In this document: in pieces, positions 1-9,778 of the stretch
How positions within the stretch are numbered: position 1 is the stretch's first letter
Layout: each line of letters opens with the position of its first letter
NCBI RefSeq assembly: GCF_004322705.1
Contig: NZ_SIZZ01000001.1
Location: 496,001 to 560,000, forward strand
DNA length: 64,000 bases
Reading direction: 5' to 3'
DNA from: Dyella terrae
Lineage (GTDB): Bacteria; Pseudomonadota; Gammaproteobacteria; Xanthomonadales; Rhodanobacteraceae
The notes under the pieces: generated by a model
What the model saw: only the letters and a program-made list of their open reading frames with translations
Database searches by the model: none
Told to the model about the DNA's origin: nothing
Program-made: the position numbers and the translations under genes

Positions 1-350
1 TGGATCAGTTGCGCCGCGCTTTCGTGTGGCGTTCCCAGATAGAGCTCGGTCACCGCGACGACGGGCAGGGCCAGGCCGGCCCCACCAAACAGGATTGCTG
101 CCAGGAGGCTGCGGCTCGCCGGCATCGTCGCGCGATAACCGGCAACGGCCATGCAGAGGATGGCCAGGGCCATGGCGTAGTAAGCGCTCCGTAGCCACGC
201 GCCGCCGGGTCCGACGAGATACGGGCTCAGGGGGATGGCGACCGGATCCAGATCGCTGCGCGTCCACTGCAGGATTCCTGCGACCAGTGCGAAATAGGCC
301 GACGCGGACAGCAGGAACAGACTTGCAAGGCGAAGGCGCGTCGGATGCAT
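1..350 (-). CDS. DUF998-like integral membrane protein (C-terminus cut by window edge)
   Basis: Reading the minus strand from the ATG at 350-348 gives an open frame of 116 codons that runs off the left edge. The product begins MHPTRLRLASLFLLSASAYF and has hydrophobic segments near residues 7-24, 52-70 and 80-98, so it is a membrane protein. The stretch with SDLDPVAIPLSPYL followed by GPGGAWLRSAYYAMA resembles the first helices of DUF998 proteins, whose function is unknown. It points away from the his operon and shares a 200-base divergent region with it. The frame is clear; the family call is from memory of the family and is moderate. Confidence 0.6.
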   Translation of the reverse strand, partial: MHPTRLRLASLFLLSASAYFALVAGILQWTRSDLDPVAIPLSPYLVGPGGAWLRSAYYAMALAILCMAVAGYRATMPASRSLLAAILFGGAGLALPVVAVTELYLGTPHESAAQLI

Positions 351-494
351 GGTGTTTCGCGTGGCCTGAGACGCGCAAAGCGTAGCCGATCCAGGGCTGA
401 TGGCGTCGATGGGGCCGTCCGGCCACGCGATGGAGGCGGGTGGGCAGGGCATCCGCTGCCGTGACGCCTTGGTAAACCCGGTGTTGCTCCTCGC

Positions 495-523
495 TTGCGG
501 CAACGCACCATCCCGCGTATCAT
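495..523 (+). promoter_or_regulatory. Probable sigma-70 promoter of the his operon
   Basis: TTGCGG at 495-500 and TATCAT at 518-523 are separated by exactly 17 bases. The -10 matches consensus at five of six positions and the -35 at three. The predicted start near 530 would give a leader of about 25 bases before the ATG at 555 and would place the palindrome at 534-551 within the first transcribed bases. Confidence 0.5.
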
Positions 524-533
524 CCGCTCCACT

Positions 534-551
534 GTATTAACGCATTAGTAC
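534..551. promoter_or_regulatory. trp-operator-like palindrome before yerC-his (probable repressor site)
   Basis: GTATTAACGCATTAGTAC is an imperfect 18-base palindrome (14 of 18 positions symmetric) with half-sites GTAyTAA and TTArTAC. The E. coli trp operator used in TrpR work has the same outer half-sites, GTACTA and TAGTAC, and the same length. It lies just downstream of the predicted start of transcription and 3 bases before the start codon of a TrpR-family gene, the usual place for an autoregulatory operator. Binding by the adjacent YerC/HisR-type protein is inference. Confidence 0.6.
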
Positions 552-554
552 ATT

Positions 555-893
555 ATGAAGCGCCGATCACTCGATCCCGAGACCTCTTCCGAATCCGTCG
601 AACTCAGTCTTTGCGAGGCGTTGCTGTCGCTTAAGAACGTCGAGGAGATGTCGGCCTTCCTGCACGACCTCTGCACGCCGGCTGAGCTCGAGGTGATGGT
701 CGATCGCTGGCGCGTCGTGCCATTCCTGCTTGATGGCGTGTCGTATCGCGAGATCCACGAGCGGACGGCGGTGAGCATCACCACCATTGGCCGCGTCGCG
801 CGGTATCTCAATCAGGGCAGTGGCGGGTATCTCGCTGCCGCCGCGCGTGCGTCGCGTCGTCGCGCCGCCGCCGCAAAGAAGGCTAAAGCATGA
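555..893 (+). CDS. yerC: YerC/TrpR-family DNA-binding protein, probable regulator of the his operon
   Basis: The protein has 112 residues and carries a TrpR-like helix-turn-helix near residues 45-86, including DRWRVV, the recognition region GVSYREIHERTAVSITTIGRV, and an Ala/Arg/Lys-rich tail after 95. TrpR-family proteins of the YerC type are found at the head of histidine operons in xanthomonads. This gene overlaps hisG by four bases (ATGA) and is read from the same promoter. An in-frame TAG at 546-548 makes 555 the first ATG. No Shine-Dalgarno is visible, because the palindrome at 534-551 occupies that position, so translation may start on a very short or weakly bound leader. Regulation by histidine is inferred from context, not seen. 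Confidence 0.85.
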   Translation: MKRRSLDPETSSESVELSLCEALLSLKNVEEMSAFLHDLCTPAELEVMVDRWRVVPFLLDGVSYREIHERTAVSITTIGRVARYLNQGSGGYLAAAARASRRRAAAAKKAKA

Positions 894-1783
894 AGCCGCG
901 TGATCGACTCCGAATTGCCATGCAGAAGTCCGGCCGGCTCACCGAGCCCGCGCTCGAGCTCCTCAATCGATGTGGCCTGACGTTCCGGCAAAGTCGCGAC
1001 AAGCTGTTCTGCTTCGGTGAAGGCGAGCCCGTCGACCTGCTGCTCGTGCGCGATGACGACATTCCCGGGCTGATCGCCCAGGGCGTATGCGATTTGGGCA
1101 TCGTGGGTCGCAATGTCCTGAGCGAATTCCAGCTGACGGCCGGGACCGAGGCCGCGCCGCTGGCCGAATGGCGCAAGCTCGGCTTCGGACGCTGCCGCCT
1201 GTCGCTCGCGGTTCCGCAGGACTTGAACTACGAGCTTCCCGGGCAGCTCGAGGGCATGCGCATTGCCACCTCGTATCCCGGCCTGCTGGGCGACTGGCTG
1301 GCGCGGCAGGGCGTCAAGGCGGGCGTGGTGACCCTCGCCGGCTCCGTGGAAATCGCGCCGCGCCTGGGGACGGCGGATCTGATCTGCGATCTTGTGCAGA
1401 GCGGAGGCACGCTCGTCGCCAATCAGTTGCGCGAAGCCGATGTACTACTTGAAAGCGAGGCCGTGCTGGCCGGCCCGGCCGTGCTGCCGACGGACGAACG
1501 CGGCGACATGATCGACCTTTTGCTAAAGCGTCTCGATGGGGTCATCCAGGTCCGCGAATCGCGCCTGCTGTTGCTGCAGACATCGCGGCATGCGCTCGAC
1601 GCGGTGACGCGCCTGTTGCCCGGCGGTCCGCAGCCGACCCTGCTGCCGGTGGCGGGCCAGCCCGATCAGCTGATGCTGCAGGCATTGTGTGCCGGCGAGG
1701 TGAGCTGGCGTCAGCTCGAAGAGATCAAGAAGGCCGGTGCGCGCGAAATGTTCGTGCTGCCGGTGGAGAAGATGCTGGCATGA
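890..1783 (+). CDS. hisG: ATP phosphoribosyltransferase, long form
   Basis: It catalyses the first step of histidine synthesis, joining ATP and PRPP, in the cytoplasm. At 297 residues it is the long HisG form with its own C-terminal regulatory domain (about residues 225-297), which binds histidine for feedback inhibition and needs no HisZ partner. Conserved catalytic-domain stretches include [13 protein letters not shown] at 151-163 and [11 protein letters not shown] at 165-175. The start overlaps the yerC stop as ATGA and the stop overlaps the hisD start the same way, so translation is probably coupled. Confidence 0.97.
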   Translation: MKPRDRLRIAMQKSGRLTEPALELLNRCGLTFRQSRDKLFCFGEGEPVDLLLVRDDDIPGLIAQGVCDLGIVGRNVLSEFQLTAGTEAAPLAEWRKLGFGRCRLSLAVPQDLNYELPGQLEGMRIATSYPGLLGDWLARQGVKAGVVTLAGSVEIAPRLGTADLICDLVQSGGTLVANQLREADVLLESEAVLAGPAVLPTDERGDMIDLLLKRLDGVIQVRESRLLLLQTSRHALDAVTRLLPGGPQPTLLPVAGQPDQLMLQALCAGEVSWRQLEEIKKAGAREMFVLPVEKMLA

Positions 1784-3087
1784 AACGGTTTGACTGGAAT
1801 GCCCTTGGCAACGAGGCGCGCAAGCAGGTGCTCGAGCGCCCTGCGCAGTCGCGGGCCGAGACGCTGCGGTTGGCCGTGGAGGACATCGTCTCGGCGGTAC
1901 GTGCACATGGCGACAGCGCCTTGCGGGATCTGACGGCCCGCTACGATCGCTGCGACCTCGATGCCCTGGAAGTGACAGCTGACGAATTCGCGGCGGCCGA
2001 GAGCGCCCTCGCACCCGAACTGAAAGCGGCCATCATCGAGGCCGCCTCGCGCATCGAAGCTTTCCATCGCGCGGCGGCGCCCCAGGCCATCGCCGTGGAC
2101 ACCGCGCCGGGCGTACGTGTCGAGCGCGTGCTTCGAGCGATCACGACGGTGGGTCTGTACGTACCGGCCGGCACTGCGCCGCTGCCCTCAACCGCGCTGA
2201 TGCTTGGCGTACCGGCGCGCCTGGCGGGTTGTCGTCAGGTCGTGCTGTGTTCGCCCGTGCGTCCGGACGGCCGCTGCGATGAAGCCGTGCTGTTTGCCGC
2301 GCGAGTTACGGGCGTGCACAAGGTATTCAAGCTCGGCGGTGCGCAGGCCATTGCGGCCATGGCTTATGGCACGGAAAGCGTGCCGCGCTGCGACAAGTTG
2401 TTTGGGCCGGGCAACGCGTGGGTGACTGAGGCGAAGCTGCAGGTGTCGGTCGATCCCCGGGGCGCCGCGATCGACATGCCGGCGGGGCCGTCGGAAGTGC
2501 TGGTTATCGCCGATGCCGATGCCGATCCGGTCTTCGTTGCGGCAGATCTGCTCTCGCAGGCCGAGCACGGCCCCGATTCGCAGGTCATCCTGGTCAGCCC
2601 GTCGGCGGACCTTCTCGAACGCGTTGAGCACGAAGTGGAGCGCCAGCGCGTGACGCTTCCGCGTGCGGACGTGGCGCTTCAGGCGCTTGGAGAAAGCCGC
2701 CTCATCCTGGTCGAATCGCTTGCGCAGGCCATCGACGTCAGTAATGGCTATGCGCCCGAGCACCTGATCATCCAGGTGCGCGAGCCCCGTGCGCTGCTGC
2801 CGGAAATCGACAGTGCCGGCTCCGTCTTTCTCGGCGCCTGGACGCCGGAATCCGTGGGCGACTATTGCAGCGGAAGCAACCACGTCCTTCCGACCTACGG
2901 TTATGCGCGCAGCTACAGCGGCGCATCGGTCGCCAGTTTCCAGAAACAGATCACCGTGCAGGAACTGAGCGCGGAGGGCCTTCGCACCATTGGTCCGTGC
3001 ACCGCCACGCTGGCGGCCGCCGAGCAACTCGAAGCACACCGTCGCGCCGTCACGCTGCGACTGGCAACCCTGGAGCAGAAAGCATGA
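1780..3087 (+). CDS. hisD: Histidinol dehydrogenase
   Basis: It carries out the last two oxidations of the pathway, histidinol to histidinal to histidine, using NAD+ and a zinc ion. The product is 435 residues, the usual family length. Motifs are [13 protein letters not shown] (125-137), KLFGPGN (207-213) and [10 protein letters not shown] (259-268), the last holding the Gln and His zinc ligands. An upstream in-frame start at 1687 exists, but the ATG at 1780 overlaps the hisG stop, gives the normal N-terminus MKRFDWN and matches the coupling seen through the operon. Confidence 0.97.
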   Translation: MKRFDWNALGNEARKQVLERPAQSRAETLRLAVEDIVSAVRAHGDSALRDLTARYDRCDLDALEVTADEFAAAESALAPELKAAIIEAASRIEAFHRAAAPQAIAVDTAPGVRVERVLRAITTVGLYVPAGTAPLPSTALMLGVPARLAGCRQVVLCSPVRPDGRCDEAVLFAARVTGVHKVFKLGGAQAIAAMAYGTESVPRCDKLFGPGNAWVTEAKLQVSVDPRGAAIDMPAGPSEVLVIADADADPVFVAADLLSQAEHGPDSQVILVSPSADLLERVEHEVERQRVTLPRADVALQALGESRLILVESLAQAIDVSNGYAPEHLIIQVREPRALLPEIDSAGSVFLGAWTPESVGDYCSGSNHVLPTYGYARSYSGASVASFQKQITVQELSAEGLRTIGPCTATLAAAEQLEAHRRAVTLRLATLEQKA

Positions 3088-4145
3088 GTGTGCTCGATCT
3101 GGCACGCCCCGATATCCGCGCCTTGCAGCCGTATTCATCGGCGCGCATGGAGGCCAGCGGTGGCGAGATCTTCCTCAATGCCAACGAGTCGGCCTGGTCA
3201 CCGGAAGGTGCCGAGGGCAATGGCTGCAATCGCTATCCGGAGCCGCAACCGCGCGCGCTGATCGAGCGCCTGGCAGCATTGTATGGCGTGCCAGCCGGCC
3301 AGTTGCTCGTGGGGCGAGGCAGCGACGAGATCATCGATCTTCTCGTGCGGGCCTTCTGCCGGGCAGGCCAGGACGCGGTCCTGATTCAGCCGCCGACGTT
3401 TGGCATGTACGCCGTATGCGCGCGCATCCAGGGGGCGGCGGTTCTCGAAGTACCGCTGGAGCAAGACTTCTCGGTCGATGCCGACAAGCTGCTGGATGCG
3501 GTGACGCCGGCTGTAAAGCTGGTGTTCGTCTGCGCGCCCAACAATCCGACGGGGCAAGTCGTCCCACTCGCGACCATCCAATCTCTCGCGCAGCGGCTGG
3601 AAGGTCGCGCACTGCTGGTGGTGGATGAGGCCTACCTCGAATTTTCTGCGAACGACAGCGCCATTAGGCTGCTCGAAACCCACGAGCACCTGGTCGTGCT
3701 GCGCACGCTGTCCAAGGCATGGGCCCTGGCGGGAGCGCGCATCGGAGCCCTGGTCGCGAAAGAGCCCGTCATCGAGCTTCTTCGTCGCGTCATCGCCCCC
3801 TATCCGTTGCCGCAGCCATGCGTACGCGTGGCGCTCGAAGCCATGTCGCCCGCGGGCGAAACGGCGGCGCGCGACCATATCGCCTTCGTGCGCAAGGAGC
3901 GCGATCGCCTGGCGAACGTCATGCGTCAGATGCCCGGCGTGCGCGGCGTGCTGCCGTCATCGACCAATTTCCTGACGGTACGTCTCGATGATGCGGGTGC
4001 TGTCTATCAGCGCTTGTTATCCGTCGGCATCGTGGTGCGCGATGTGCGTCGCTATCCGGGCCTCTCCGATGCGCTGCGCATCACTATCGGCACCGCTGAA
4101 GAGAACGCGCGCGTCATATCCCTCATGCAAGGGGTGTCGGCATGA
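3084..4145 (+). CDS. hisC: Histidinol-phosphate aminotransferase
   Basis: This PLP enzyme transfers an amino group from glutamate to imidazole-acetol phosphate. The 353-residue product has the fold-type I aminotransferase landmarks: APNNPTG at 151-157, the PLP-ring aspartate in VVDEAY near 181, and the Schiff-base lysine K211 in [15 protein letters not shown] longer frame opens at 2865 but lies inside hisD; the ATG at 3084 overlaps the hisD TGA by four bases and gives the expected N-terminus. It lies third of the enzymes in the his operon. Confidence 0.97.
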   Translation: MSVLDLARPDIRALQPYSSARMEASGGEIFLNANESAWSPEGAEGNGCNRYPEPQPRALIERLAALYGVPAGQLLVGRGSDEIIDLLVRAFCRAGQDAVLIQPPTFGMYAVCARIQGAAVLEVPLEQDFSVDADKLLDAVTPAVKLVFVCAPNNPTGQVVPLATIQSLAQRLEGRALLVVDEAYLEFSANDSAIRLLETHEHLVVLRTLSKAWALAGARIGALVAKEPVIELLRRVIAPYPLPQPCVRVALEAMSPAGETAARDHIAFVRKERDRLANVMRQMPGVRGVLPSSTNFLTVRLDDAGAVYQRLLSVGIVVRDVRRYPGLSDALRITIGTAEENARVISLMQGVSA

Positions 4146-5206
4146 GCCGCAAAATCCTCTTCATCGATCGCGACGGGTGCCTGATCGAGGAGCCGGCTGA
4201 CGAGCAGATCGACAGTTTCGAAAAGCTGGCGCTGCTTCCTGGTGTCATCGCTGCGCTGCAACGCTGCGTCGCTGCGGGTTACGAACTGGTGATGGTGACG
4301 AATCAGGATGGCCTGGGCACGGACCGGTTTCCGGAGCACCAGTTCACCGGTCCGCATGACTTGCTGATGCGCATCCTGTCGTCGCAAGGCATCCGCTTTC
4401 GCGAGGTTCTGGTCGATCGCAGCTTTCCGCATGAAGGACTCGATACCCGCAAGCCGGGTGTCGGCATGATGCGTCACTATCTGGCCGACGATGGCTGGAG
4501 CCGCGCGGCCTCGGCGATGGTCGGGGATCGCGAAACCGACCTGCTCTTTGCCGCCAACATGGGCGTGCGTGGATTCCGTGTTGGTCCGCAGGGCATCGCC
4601 TGGGATGAACTGGCGCACCAGTTGCTGGACGCGCCGCGCACAGCCAGCGTGCTGCGCCAGACCAAGGAGACCCGCATCGCCGTCACCGTTGATCTGGATC
4701 GCGTGGCTGAGCCCAAGGTGTCGACCGGCTTGGGTTTTTTCGATCACATGATCGAGCAGATCGGCAAGCACGGCGGCTTTGCCCTCAACCTGCGTTGCGA
4801 TGGCGATACGCACATCGACGAGCACCACACGATCGAAGACTGCGCGCTCGCGTTGGGGCAGGCGCTGCGCGAAGCCCTGGGCGACAAGCGCGGCATCGGT
4901 CGCTATGGCTTCACCCTGCCGATGGATGAGTCGCAGGCCGCTGCGGCGCTGGATCTGTCCGGTCGGCCGTACTTCGTGTTCGAAGGCCACTTCCCGCGTG
5001 AGCGCGTCGGTGACGTGCCCACGGAGCTGGTGCCACATTTCTTCCGTTCGCTGTGCGAGACCCTCGGCGCCAACCTGCACCTGAGCGTAAGTGGCGACAA
5101 CGCACACCACATGGTCGAGGCCTGCTTCAAGGTCGTCGCGCGCACGTTGCGGCAAGCCATGCGTCGCGAAGGCAGCGACCTGCCCAGTACCAAGGGAGCA
5201 CTCTGA
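4142..5206 (+). CDS. hisB: Bifunctional histidinol-phosphatase / imidazoleglycerol-phosphate dehydratase
   Basis: One chain does two non-consecutive steps. The N-terminal HAD phosphatase half begins [11 protein letters not shown], with the DxD aspartates at D9 and D11. The C-terminal half from about residue 170 is an IGP dehydratase with metal-binding histidine clusters DEHHTIEDC (about 225) and DNAHHMVEA (about 318). The 354-residue length matches the fused enterobacterial and xanthomonad form. It overlaps hisC at its start, and its TGA shares a base with the hisH ATG. Confidence 0.97.
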   Translation: MSRKILFIDRDGCLIEEPADEQIDSFEKLALLPGVIAALQRCVAAGYELVMVTNQDGLGTDRFPEHQFTGPHDLLMRILSSQGIRFREVLVDRSFPHEGLDTRKPGVGMMRHYLADDGWSRAASAMVGDRETDLLFAANMGVRGFRVGPQGIAWDELAHQLLDAPRTASVLRQTKETRIAVTVDLDRVAEPKVSTGLGFFDHMIEQIGKHGGFALNLRCDGDTHIDEHHTIEDCALALGQALREALGDKRGIGRYGFTLPMDESQAAAALDLSGRPYFVFEGHFPRERVGDVPTELVPHFFRSLCETLGANLHLSVSGDNAHHMVEACFKVVARTLRQAMRREGSDLPSTKGAL

Positions 5207-5796
5207 TGCGCGTGGTGCTCGTCGATGCGGGTGGCACCAATATCGGATCGGTCCGGTATGCGCTGCAGCGCCTCGGCGTCGAGGCCAGCCTCACGGCGGA
5301 TGCCGATACGATTCGCGGGGCCGACAAGGTCATCCTGCCGGGCGTCGGCGCGGCGGGCCCCGGCATGGCGCGCCTGCGCGAGCTGGGTCTGGTCGATCTG
5401 ATGCGATCGTTGGCGCAGCCCGTGCTCGGTGTTTGCCTGGGTATGCAGTTGCTGTGCAAGCATTCGGAAGAGGGTGATACCGAGTGCCTGGGGCTGATTC
5501 CCGCCAGCGTGGGCCTGATCCCCGATGAGCCCGGATTGCGCGTACCGCATATGGGCTGGAATCAGCTCGCGCTGGAACAATCGCATCCCTTGCTGCGCGA
5601 TGTGCGCGATGGCGATTGGGCGTACTTCGTCCATAGCTACGCGGTTCCGCTGGGTGCATTCACCCTGGCAAGCGCGCAGCACGGCGTGTCGTTCTCCGCC
5701 ATGGTGTCGGCCCGCAACTTCCACGGCATGCAGTTCCATCCCGAGCGATCGGGCGACGTCGGCAGCCGGCTACTCAGGAACTTCATCGAGCTATGA
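5206..5796 (+). CDS. hisH: Imidazole glycerol phosphate synthase, glutaminase subunit
   Basis: It is a class I glutamine amidotransferase that hydrolyses glutamine and channels ammonia to HisF. The 196-residue chain has the nucleophile C77 in GVCLGMQLL and the His/Glu of the triad in MQFHPERSGD near the C-terminus. The oxyanion region PGVGAAGPGM is at 45-54. The ATG at 5206 overlaps the hisB stop by one base; a longer frame from 5053 lies inside hisB and is rejected. HisF, its partner, is encoded two genes downstream. Confidence 0.96.
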   Translation: MRVVLVDAGGTNIGSVRYALQRLGVEASLTADADTIRGADKVILPGVGAAGPGMARLRELGLVDLMRSLAQPVLGVCLGMQLLCKHSEEGDTECLGLIPASVGLIPDEPGLRVPHMGWNQLALEQSHPLLRDVRDGDWAYFVHSYAVPLGAFTLASAQHGVSFSAMVSARNFHGMQFHPERSGDVGSRLLRNFIEL

Positions 5797-6521
5797 GCTT
5801 TGCCATCATTCCTGCGATCGATCTGCGCAACGGGCAAGTGGTTCGCCTTAAGCAGGGCGACTACACGCAGCAGACGACCTATGACCACCATCCTGCGACC
5901 CTGGCGCAGCGCTATGCCGGCGCCGGCGCGCAGTGGTTGCATCTGGTGGATCTGGACGGCGCGCGTGACGGCGCTTTCGCCAACCTGCAGGTCATGGAGG
6001 CCATCGCCCATGCCGGCTTGATGGTGCAGGCCGGGGGTGGGGTGCGCTCGGAGGACGATCTGCGCCGCCTGTTCGATGCGGGTGTCAGCCGCGTGGTGCT
6101 GGGCAGCGTCGCCATTCGCGAGCCGGACGCGGTGCTGGACTGGCTGGAGACGTATGGCGCCGACCGGCTGACCGTCGCGCTCGATACACGCCGCATCGAT
6201 GGCCGCTGGGCACTGCCGAGCGCCGGCTGGACGGCCATGGAGGCGCGCAGCCTGGACGAGCTGGCACCCTGGTACGCCGATCGCGGAGCGCGGCACTTGC
6301 TGTGCACGGATATCGACCGCGACGGCATGCTCGCCGGCTTCAACCTGGACCTCTATCGTCACCTTGCGTCCATCGCGCCGTCGCTTAAATTGCAGGCGTC
6401 TGGCGGTGTGCGCTCGCTGGATGACATTCGCGCAGCGCGTGAAGCCGGTGCGCGCGGTGTGATCCTTGGTCGGGCCCTGCTCGAGGGACGCTTTACCGTC
6501 GAGGAGGCACTGGCATGCTGA
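5793..6521 (+). CDS. hisA: Phosphoribosylformimino-5-aminoimidazole carboxamide ribotide isomerase
   Basis: This TIM-barrel enzyme does the Amadori rearrangement of ProFAR to PRFAR. The 242-residue product starts [19 protein letters not shown], with catalytic aspartate D10, and has the second catalytic aspartate in [11 protein letters not shown] near 130. Phosphate-binding glycines lie in QAGGGVRS and QASGGVRS on the two half-barrels. It overlaps hisH by four bases at its start and hisF by seven at its end. Confidence 0.97.
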   Translation: MSFAIIPAIDLRNGQVVRLKQGDYTQQTTYDHHPATLAQRYAGAGAQWLHLVDLDGARDGAFANLQVMEAIAHAGLMVQAGGGVRSEDDLRRLFDAGVSRVVLGSVAIREPDAVLDWLETYGADRLTVALDTRRIDGRWALPSAGWTAMEARSLDELAPWYADRGARHLLCTDIDRDGMLAGFNLDLYRHLASIAPSLKLQASGGVRSLDDIRAAREAGARGVILGRALLEGRFTVEEALAC

Positions 6522-7306
6522 GCCGTCGCATCATTCCCTGCCTGGACGTGCGTGACGGCAAAGTGGTGAAGGGAGTCCGCTTTCGCGACCATGTCGTGAT
6601 GGGCGAGATCGTCGAGCTGGCGCTTCGCTACCGCGACGAAGGCGCGGACGAACTGGTGTTTTACGACATCACGGCGAGTCCGGAAGGCCGCAGCGTCGAT
6701 CGCGGCTGGGTCGAGCGTGTGGCGCGCGCGATCGATATTCCGTTCTGCGTGGCAGGCGGCATTCGCAGCGTGGATGATGCACGCGAAGTGCTGCATGCCG
6801 GTGCCGACAAGGTTTCCATCAATTCACCGGCGCTCGAACGCCCCGCGCTGATCGGCGAAATTGCCAACGCTTTCGGCGTGCAATGTGTCGTGGTGGGTAT
6901 CGACAGCCTGCAGGATGGCGATGGCGAATGGCGCGTGCGCCAGTACACCGGCGATCCTTCCCGGACGCAGGCGCTGGCTCGCCGCACGCTCGACTGGATG
7001 CGCGAAGTGCAGCAGCGCGGCGCCGGTGAGATCGTGCTCAACTGCATGGGCAGCGATGGGGTGCGCGAAGGCTACGACCTCGAACAGTTGCGGGCGGCCA
7101 GGGATGCGTGCTCAGTGCCGCTGATCGCTTCGGGCGGCGCAGGTGACGAGACCCATTTTCGCGATGCCTTCCTGGATGCGGACGTCGACGGCGCATTGGC
7201 CGCGAGCGTATTCCACAGCGGGGCGATCGCCATCCCGGCTCTTAAACGTTATCTCGATGGCGAGGGCATTCGCGTTCGCCTGAATCCTGGGCAGGCGTCG
7301 GCATGA
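6515..7306 (+). CDS. hisF: Imidazole glycerol phosphate synthase, cyclase subunit
   Basis: It uses ammonia from HisH to turn PRFAR into imidazole glycerol phosphate and AICAR, a purine precursor. The 263-residue TIM barrel starts [20 protein letters not shown] with catalytic D11; the second catalytic aspartate is in [13 protein letters not shown]. Half-barrel paralogy with HisA is visible in the shared [16 protein letters not shown] starts. The ATG is inside the end of hisA (7-base overlap) and the stop overlaps hisI by four bases. Confidence 0.97.
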   Translation: MLSRRIIPCLDVRDGKVVKGVRFRDHVVMGEIVELALRYRDEGADELVFYDITASPEGRSVDRGWVERVARAIDIPFCVAGGIRSVDDAREVLHAGADKVSINSPALERPALIGEIANAFGVQCVVVGIDSLQDGDGEWRVRQYTGDPSRTQALARRTLDWMREVQQRGAGEIVLNCMGSDGVREGYDLEQLRAARDACSVPLIASGGAGDETHFRDAFLDADVDGALAASVFHSGAIAIPALKRYLDGEGIRVRLNPGQASA

Positions 7307-7947
7307 ATACGATCAACACTGACCTGACGCGCATTGACTGGAACAAGGGCGATGGGCTCGTGCCGGTCATCGTGCAGCACTGGCAGAGCGGTGAAGTGCT
7401 GATGCTTGGCTATATGAACGCCGATGCGCTGGCGAAAACGCTGGCTAGTGGGCACGTCACTTTTTTTAGCCGCAGCAAGCAGCGCTTATGGATGAAGGGC
7501 GAAAGCTCCGGCCATGTGCTTACGCTCAAGTCCGTACGCGTGGACTGTGACGCCGATACCTTGCTGGTGCAGGCCGATCCCGTCGGGCCGACCTGTCATC
7601 TGCTGACCTCAAGCTGCTTCGGCGACCGTGACGCAGTGCGGCCGCCATTGGGATTTCTGGCCGAACTGGACGCCCTCGTGGAGCGACGATTCGCAGAGCG
7701 ACCCGAGGGCAGTTACACCACGCGCCTGTTCGAAGGTGGCATACGGCGCATGGCGCAGAAAGTTGGCGAGGAAGGCGTTGAAGTGGCGCTCGCGGCAGTG
7801 GCCCAGGATGACGACGCCCTGCTGGGTGAGTCGGCCGACCTGATCTATCACCTGTCCGTGGCCTTGCGCGCGCGCGGGCTTGGACTAGACGACGTCGCGC
7901 GCGTACTCGAGGCGCGTCACGTCGTCAGGTCGTCGCAGGAGACCTGA
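7303..7947 (+). CDS. hisI: Bifunctional phosphoribosyl-AMP cyclohydrolase / phosphoribosyl-ATP pyrophosphatase
   Basis: Steps two and three of the pathway are fused in one 214-residue chain, often called HisIE. The HisI half (about 1-115) holds [19 protein letters not shown] and [11 protein letters not shown] with metal-binding Asp and Cys residues. The HisE half (about 120-214) is an all-helical pyrophosphohydrolase with [20 protein letters not shown]. It is the last his gene and converges on the C13 peptidase gene with only six bases between the stop codons. Confidence 0.97.
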   Translation: MNTINTDLTRIDWNKGDGLVPVIVQHWQSGEVLMLGYMNADALAKTLASGHVTFFSRSKQRLWMKGESSGHVLTLKSVRVDCDADTLLVQADPVGPTCHLLTSSCFGDRDAVRPPLGFLAELDALVERRFAERPEGSYTTRLFEGGIRRMAQKVGEEGVEVALAAVAQDDDALLGESADLIYHLSVALRARGLGLDDVARVLEARHVVRSSQET

Positions 7948-7953
7948 GTGGCG

Positions 7954-8952
7954 TTACGGTGAGTGTCGGGCGGCAGCTGACCTGCCCGGCGCGCGCCAGC
8001 GTGCCAGTTGGTCGGCGATGCCGGCGCCCACGTTGATCTGCGGCTCGGACGGGACGACGCTGTCGCGCTTTTCCCATTGCGAAATCTCTTGCCTGGCCCG
8101 GTTGAAGGCTTGCACGAAATCCGGCGTTTCCTTCAGGGCGTCGATCAGCCAGGCGCGACCGAAGTAAGTGAAATCGGAGTCGGCACCGCATCCGAACGAG
8201 CTTCGATCGGTCCGCGCTGCCGTCATCACCAGCGTCCCGGGCCCGCGCAGTGGCGGCACGAAACCGCCCGAATAGCAGGCGTTGACCACGATGACTTTCC
8301 ACTTGAAATCGCGCTTGGCCAGCAGCGTGGCAAGGTCGTCGGCGCCAATCTGATCGAGTGGCAACGGATCCATGTCGACCAGCAGGGTATGGTCTTCGTC
8401 GCCATGGCTGGTGACATAGAGCATCAGGATGTCCTGATCGGGCTGCATGGCCGCGCGAACGCCGTCGAGCGCCAGCTCCAGGTTGCTCCAGGTGGCCAGT
8501 GGGTACTTTTGCAGGGTGGACGGGTTGTTCACCATGATCAAGGTGTGGGTATTGGCACCGAACTGCTCGCCAAACAACTTGCCGGCGAACTCGGCTTCGT
8601 TGCGGAACACGTCTTCGCCACCGTCACCCGCAAAGGCGATCAGGTAGAGATTGGGTTTGCCGGCTGCGCGATGCCCCAGCTTCTCCAACGCCTCGCGCAC
8701 CATGCGTGGCTGCGCGTAAATGACCTGCTCGGGCGAGGGCGCGTTTCCGGGCCAGTTGTCCGCCAGGTCGTCGACTTCCGGAGCAGTCGTAGACGGGGCG
8801 GGGGCGCTGTCGGCGGTGGCCGGCGCCGCCTCGGCGATGGCGTGTGGCTGCGCGGCGCGATGGGTCATCCACGATGGCCCGTGGCCCGGCAACATCAGCA
8901 TGACCGCCACGCCGGCGGCAAAGGCGAGCAGCACGAGCAGGGCGTTGCGCAT
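7954..8952 (-). CDS. Membrane-anchored C13 (legumain-like) cysteine peptidase
   Basis: The 332-residue product has one N-terminal hydrophobic segment (about 4-22), probably a signal anchor, then a Pro/Ala-rich linker to about 65 and a caspase-fold domain. The catalytic dyad of family C13 is visible as H183 in LYVTSHGDEDH and C226 in VIVVNACYSGGF, followed by TAARTDRSSFGC. The active domain probably faces the periplasm. The gene starts 10 bases after the mtnC stop on the same strand, so it may be transcribed with methionine salvage genes, an odd pairing. Substrate and role are unknown. Confidence 0.8.
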   Translation of the reverse strand: MRNALLVLLAFAAGVAVMLMLPGHGPSWMTHRAAQPHAIAEAAPATADSAPAPSTTAPEVDDLADNWPGNAPSPEQVIYAQPRMVREALEKLGHRAAGKPNLYLIAFAGDGGEDVFRNEAEFAGKLFGEQFGANTHTLIMVNNPSTLQKYPLATWSNLELALDGVRAAMQPDQDILMLYVTSHGDEDHTLLVDMDPLPLDQIGADDLATLLAKRDFKWKVIVVNACYSGGFVPPLRGPGTLVMTAARTDRSSFGCGADSDFTYFGRAWLIDALKETPDFVQAFNRARQEISQWEKRDSVVPSEPQINVGAGIADQLARWRAPGRSAAARHSP

Positions 8953-8962
8953 GAGCAGGCTC

Positions 8963-9649
8963 TTAGGGCGCGATGGCGTTGAAGTCAGTGTACGTCGGGT
9001 GGCGCGGTTCGGTCGGCAGGGCGAGCGGCGGACGAATCAGCCAGGCGGTCTGGTACCCCGCCGCACGCGCCGCGTCCAGTTCCTCGACGATGTCGGAAAG
9101 GAAAAGGAGGTGCGCAGGCTGTTCGCCGACGGCCTCGGCCATCCTGGTATAGCTGGCCTGGTCGCGCTTGGGTCCCGTTTCGGTGTCGAAGTAGCCGGCG
9201 AACAGCGGCGTCAGGTCGCCGGCTTCGCTGTATTTGAAGAACAGCTTCTGCGCCGGCACGGAACCCGACGAATACACGTACAGGTGCAGGCCTTCGCCGC
9301 GCCATGCCTGCAGGCGTGCGGCGACCTCCGGATAGACATGGGCGCGATAATCGCCGGCCTCATAGCCTTCCTGCCAGATCATGCCCTGGAGGGCTTTGAG
9401 GGCCGTGGACTTGCGGTCTTCGTCGATCCAGCGTTGAAGCAGGTCGATGATGTCCTGGCGACTGGCTTCAACCAGACCTTCTTCCTTCGCCGCCTCGTGC
9501 AGCCAGTGCTGGATCTCGGGTTTGTCGATGTGCGTTTCGATGAAGGCCGGCAGGCGCTTGCGGGCGTACGGAAACAGGACATCCTTGACGAAACTGATCG
9601 AGCTGGTGGTGCCTTCGATGTCGGTGACGATGGCGCGAATGGTGGTCAT
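8963..9649 (-). CDS. mtnC: Enolase-phosphatase E1 (methionine salvage)
   Basis: A HAD-superfamily enzyme that enolises and then dephosphorylates 2,3-diketo-5-methylthiopentyl-1-phosphate to acireductone. The 228-residue product has HAD motif I in [11 protein letters not shown] (D10, E12), the Ser/Lys region [14 protein letters not shown] and motif [19 protein letters not shown]. It lies 129 bases downstream of mtnD, which takes its product, and just upstream of the C13 peptidase gene. Confidence 0.95.
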   Translation of the reverse strand: MTTIRAIVTDIEGTTSSISFVKDVLFPYARKRLPAFIETHIDKPEIQHWLHEAAKEEGLVEASRQDIIDLLQRWIDEDRKSTALKALQGMIWQEGYEAGDYRAHVYPEVAARLQAWRGEGLHLYVYSSGSVPAQKLFFKYSEAGDLTPLFAGYFDTETGPKRDQASYTRMAEAVGEQPAHLLFLSDIVEELDAARAAGYQTAWLIRPPLALPTEPRHPTYTDFNAIAP

Positions 9650-9778
9650 GGAAACCTTGTCCCTGAAATCCTGAAAAGCGCCGTGGCGCTGGCAGCCTGC
9701 GCCGGTGGGGCAGGCGAGCGATGGAAGACGTTGTAAGCCTGGCGCCGTGCAGCGGACGTTGTCGTCGCTGCCCGGCCG

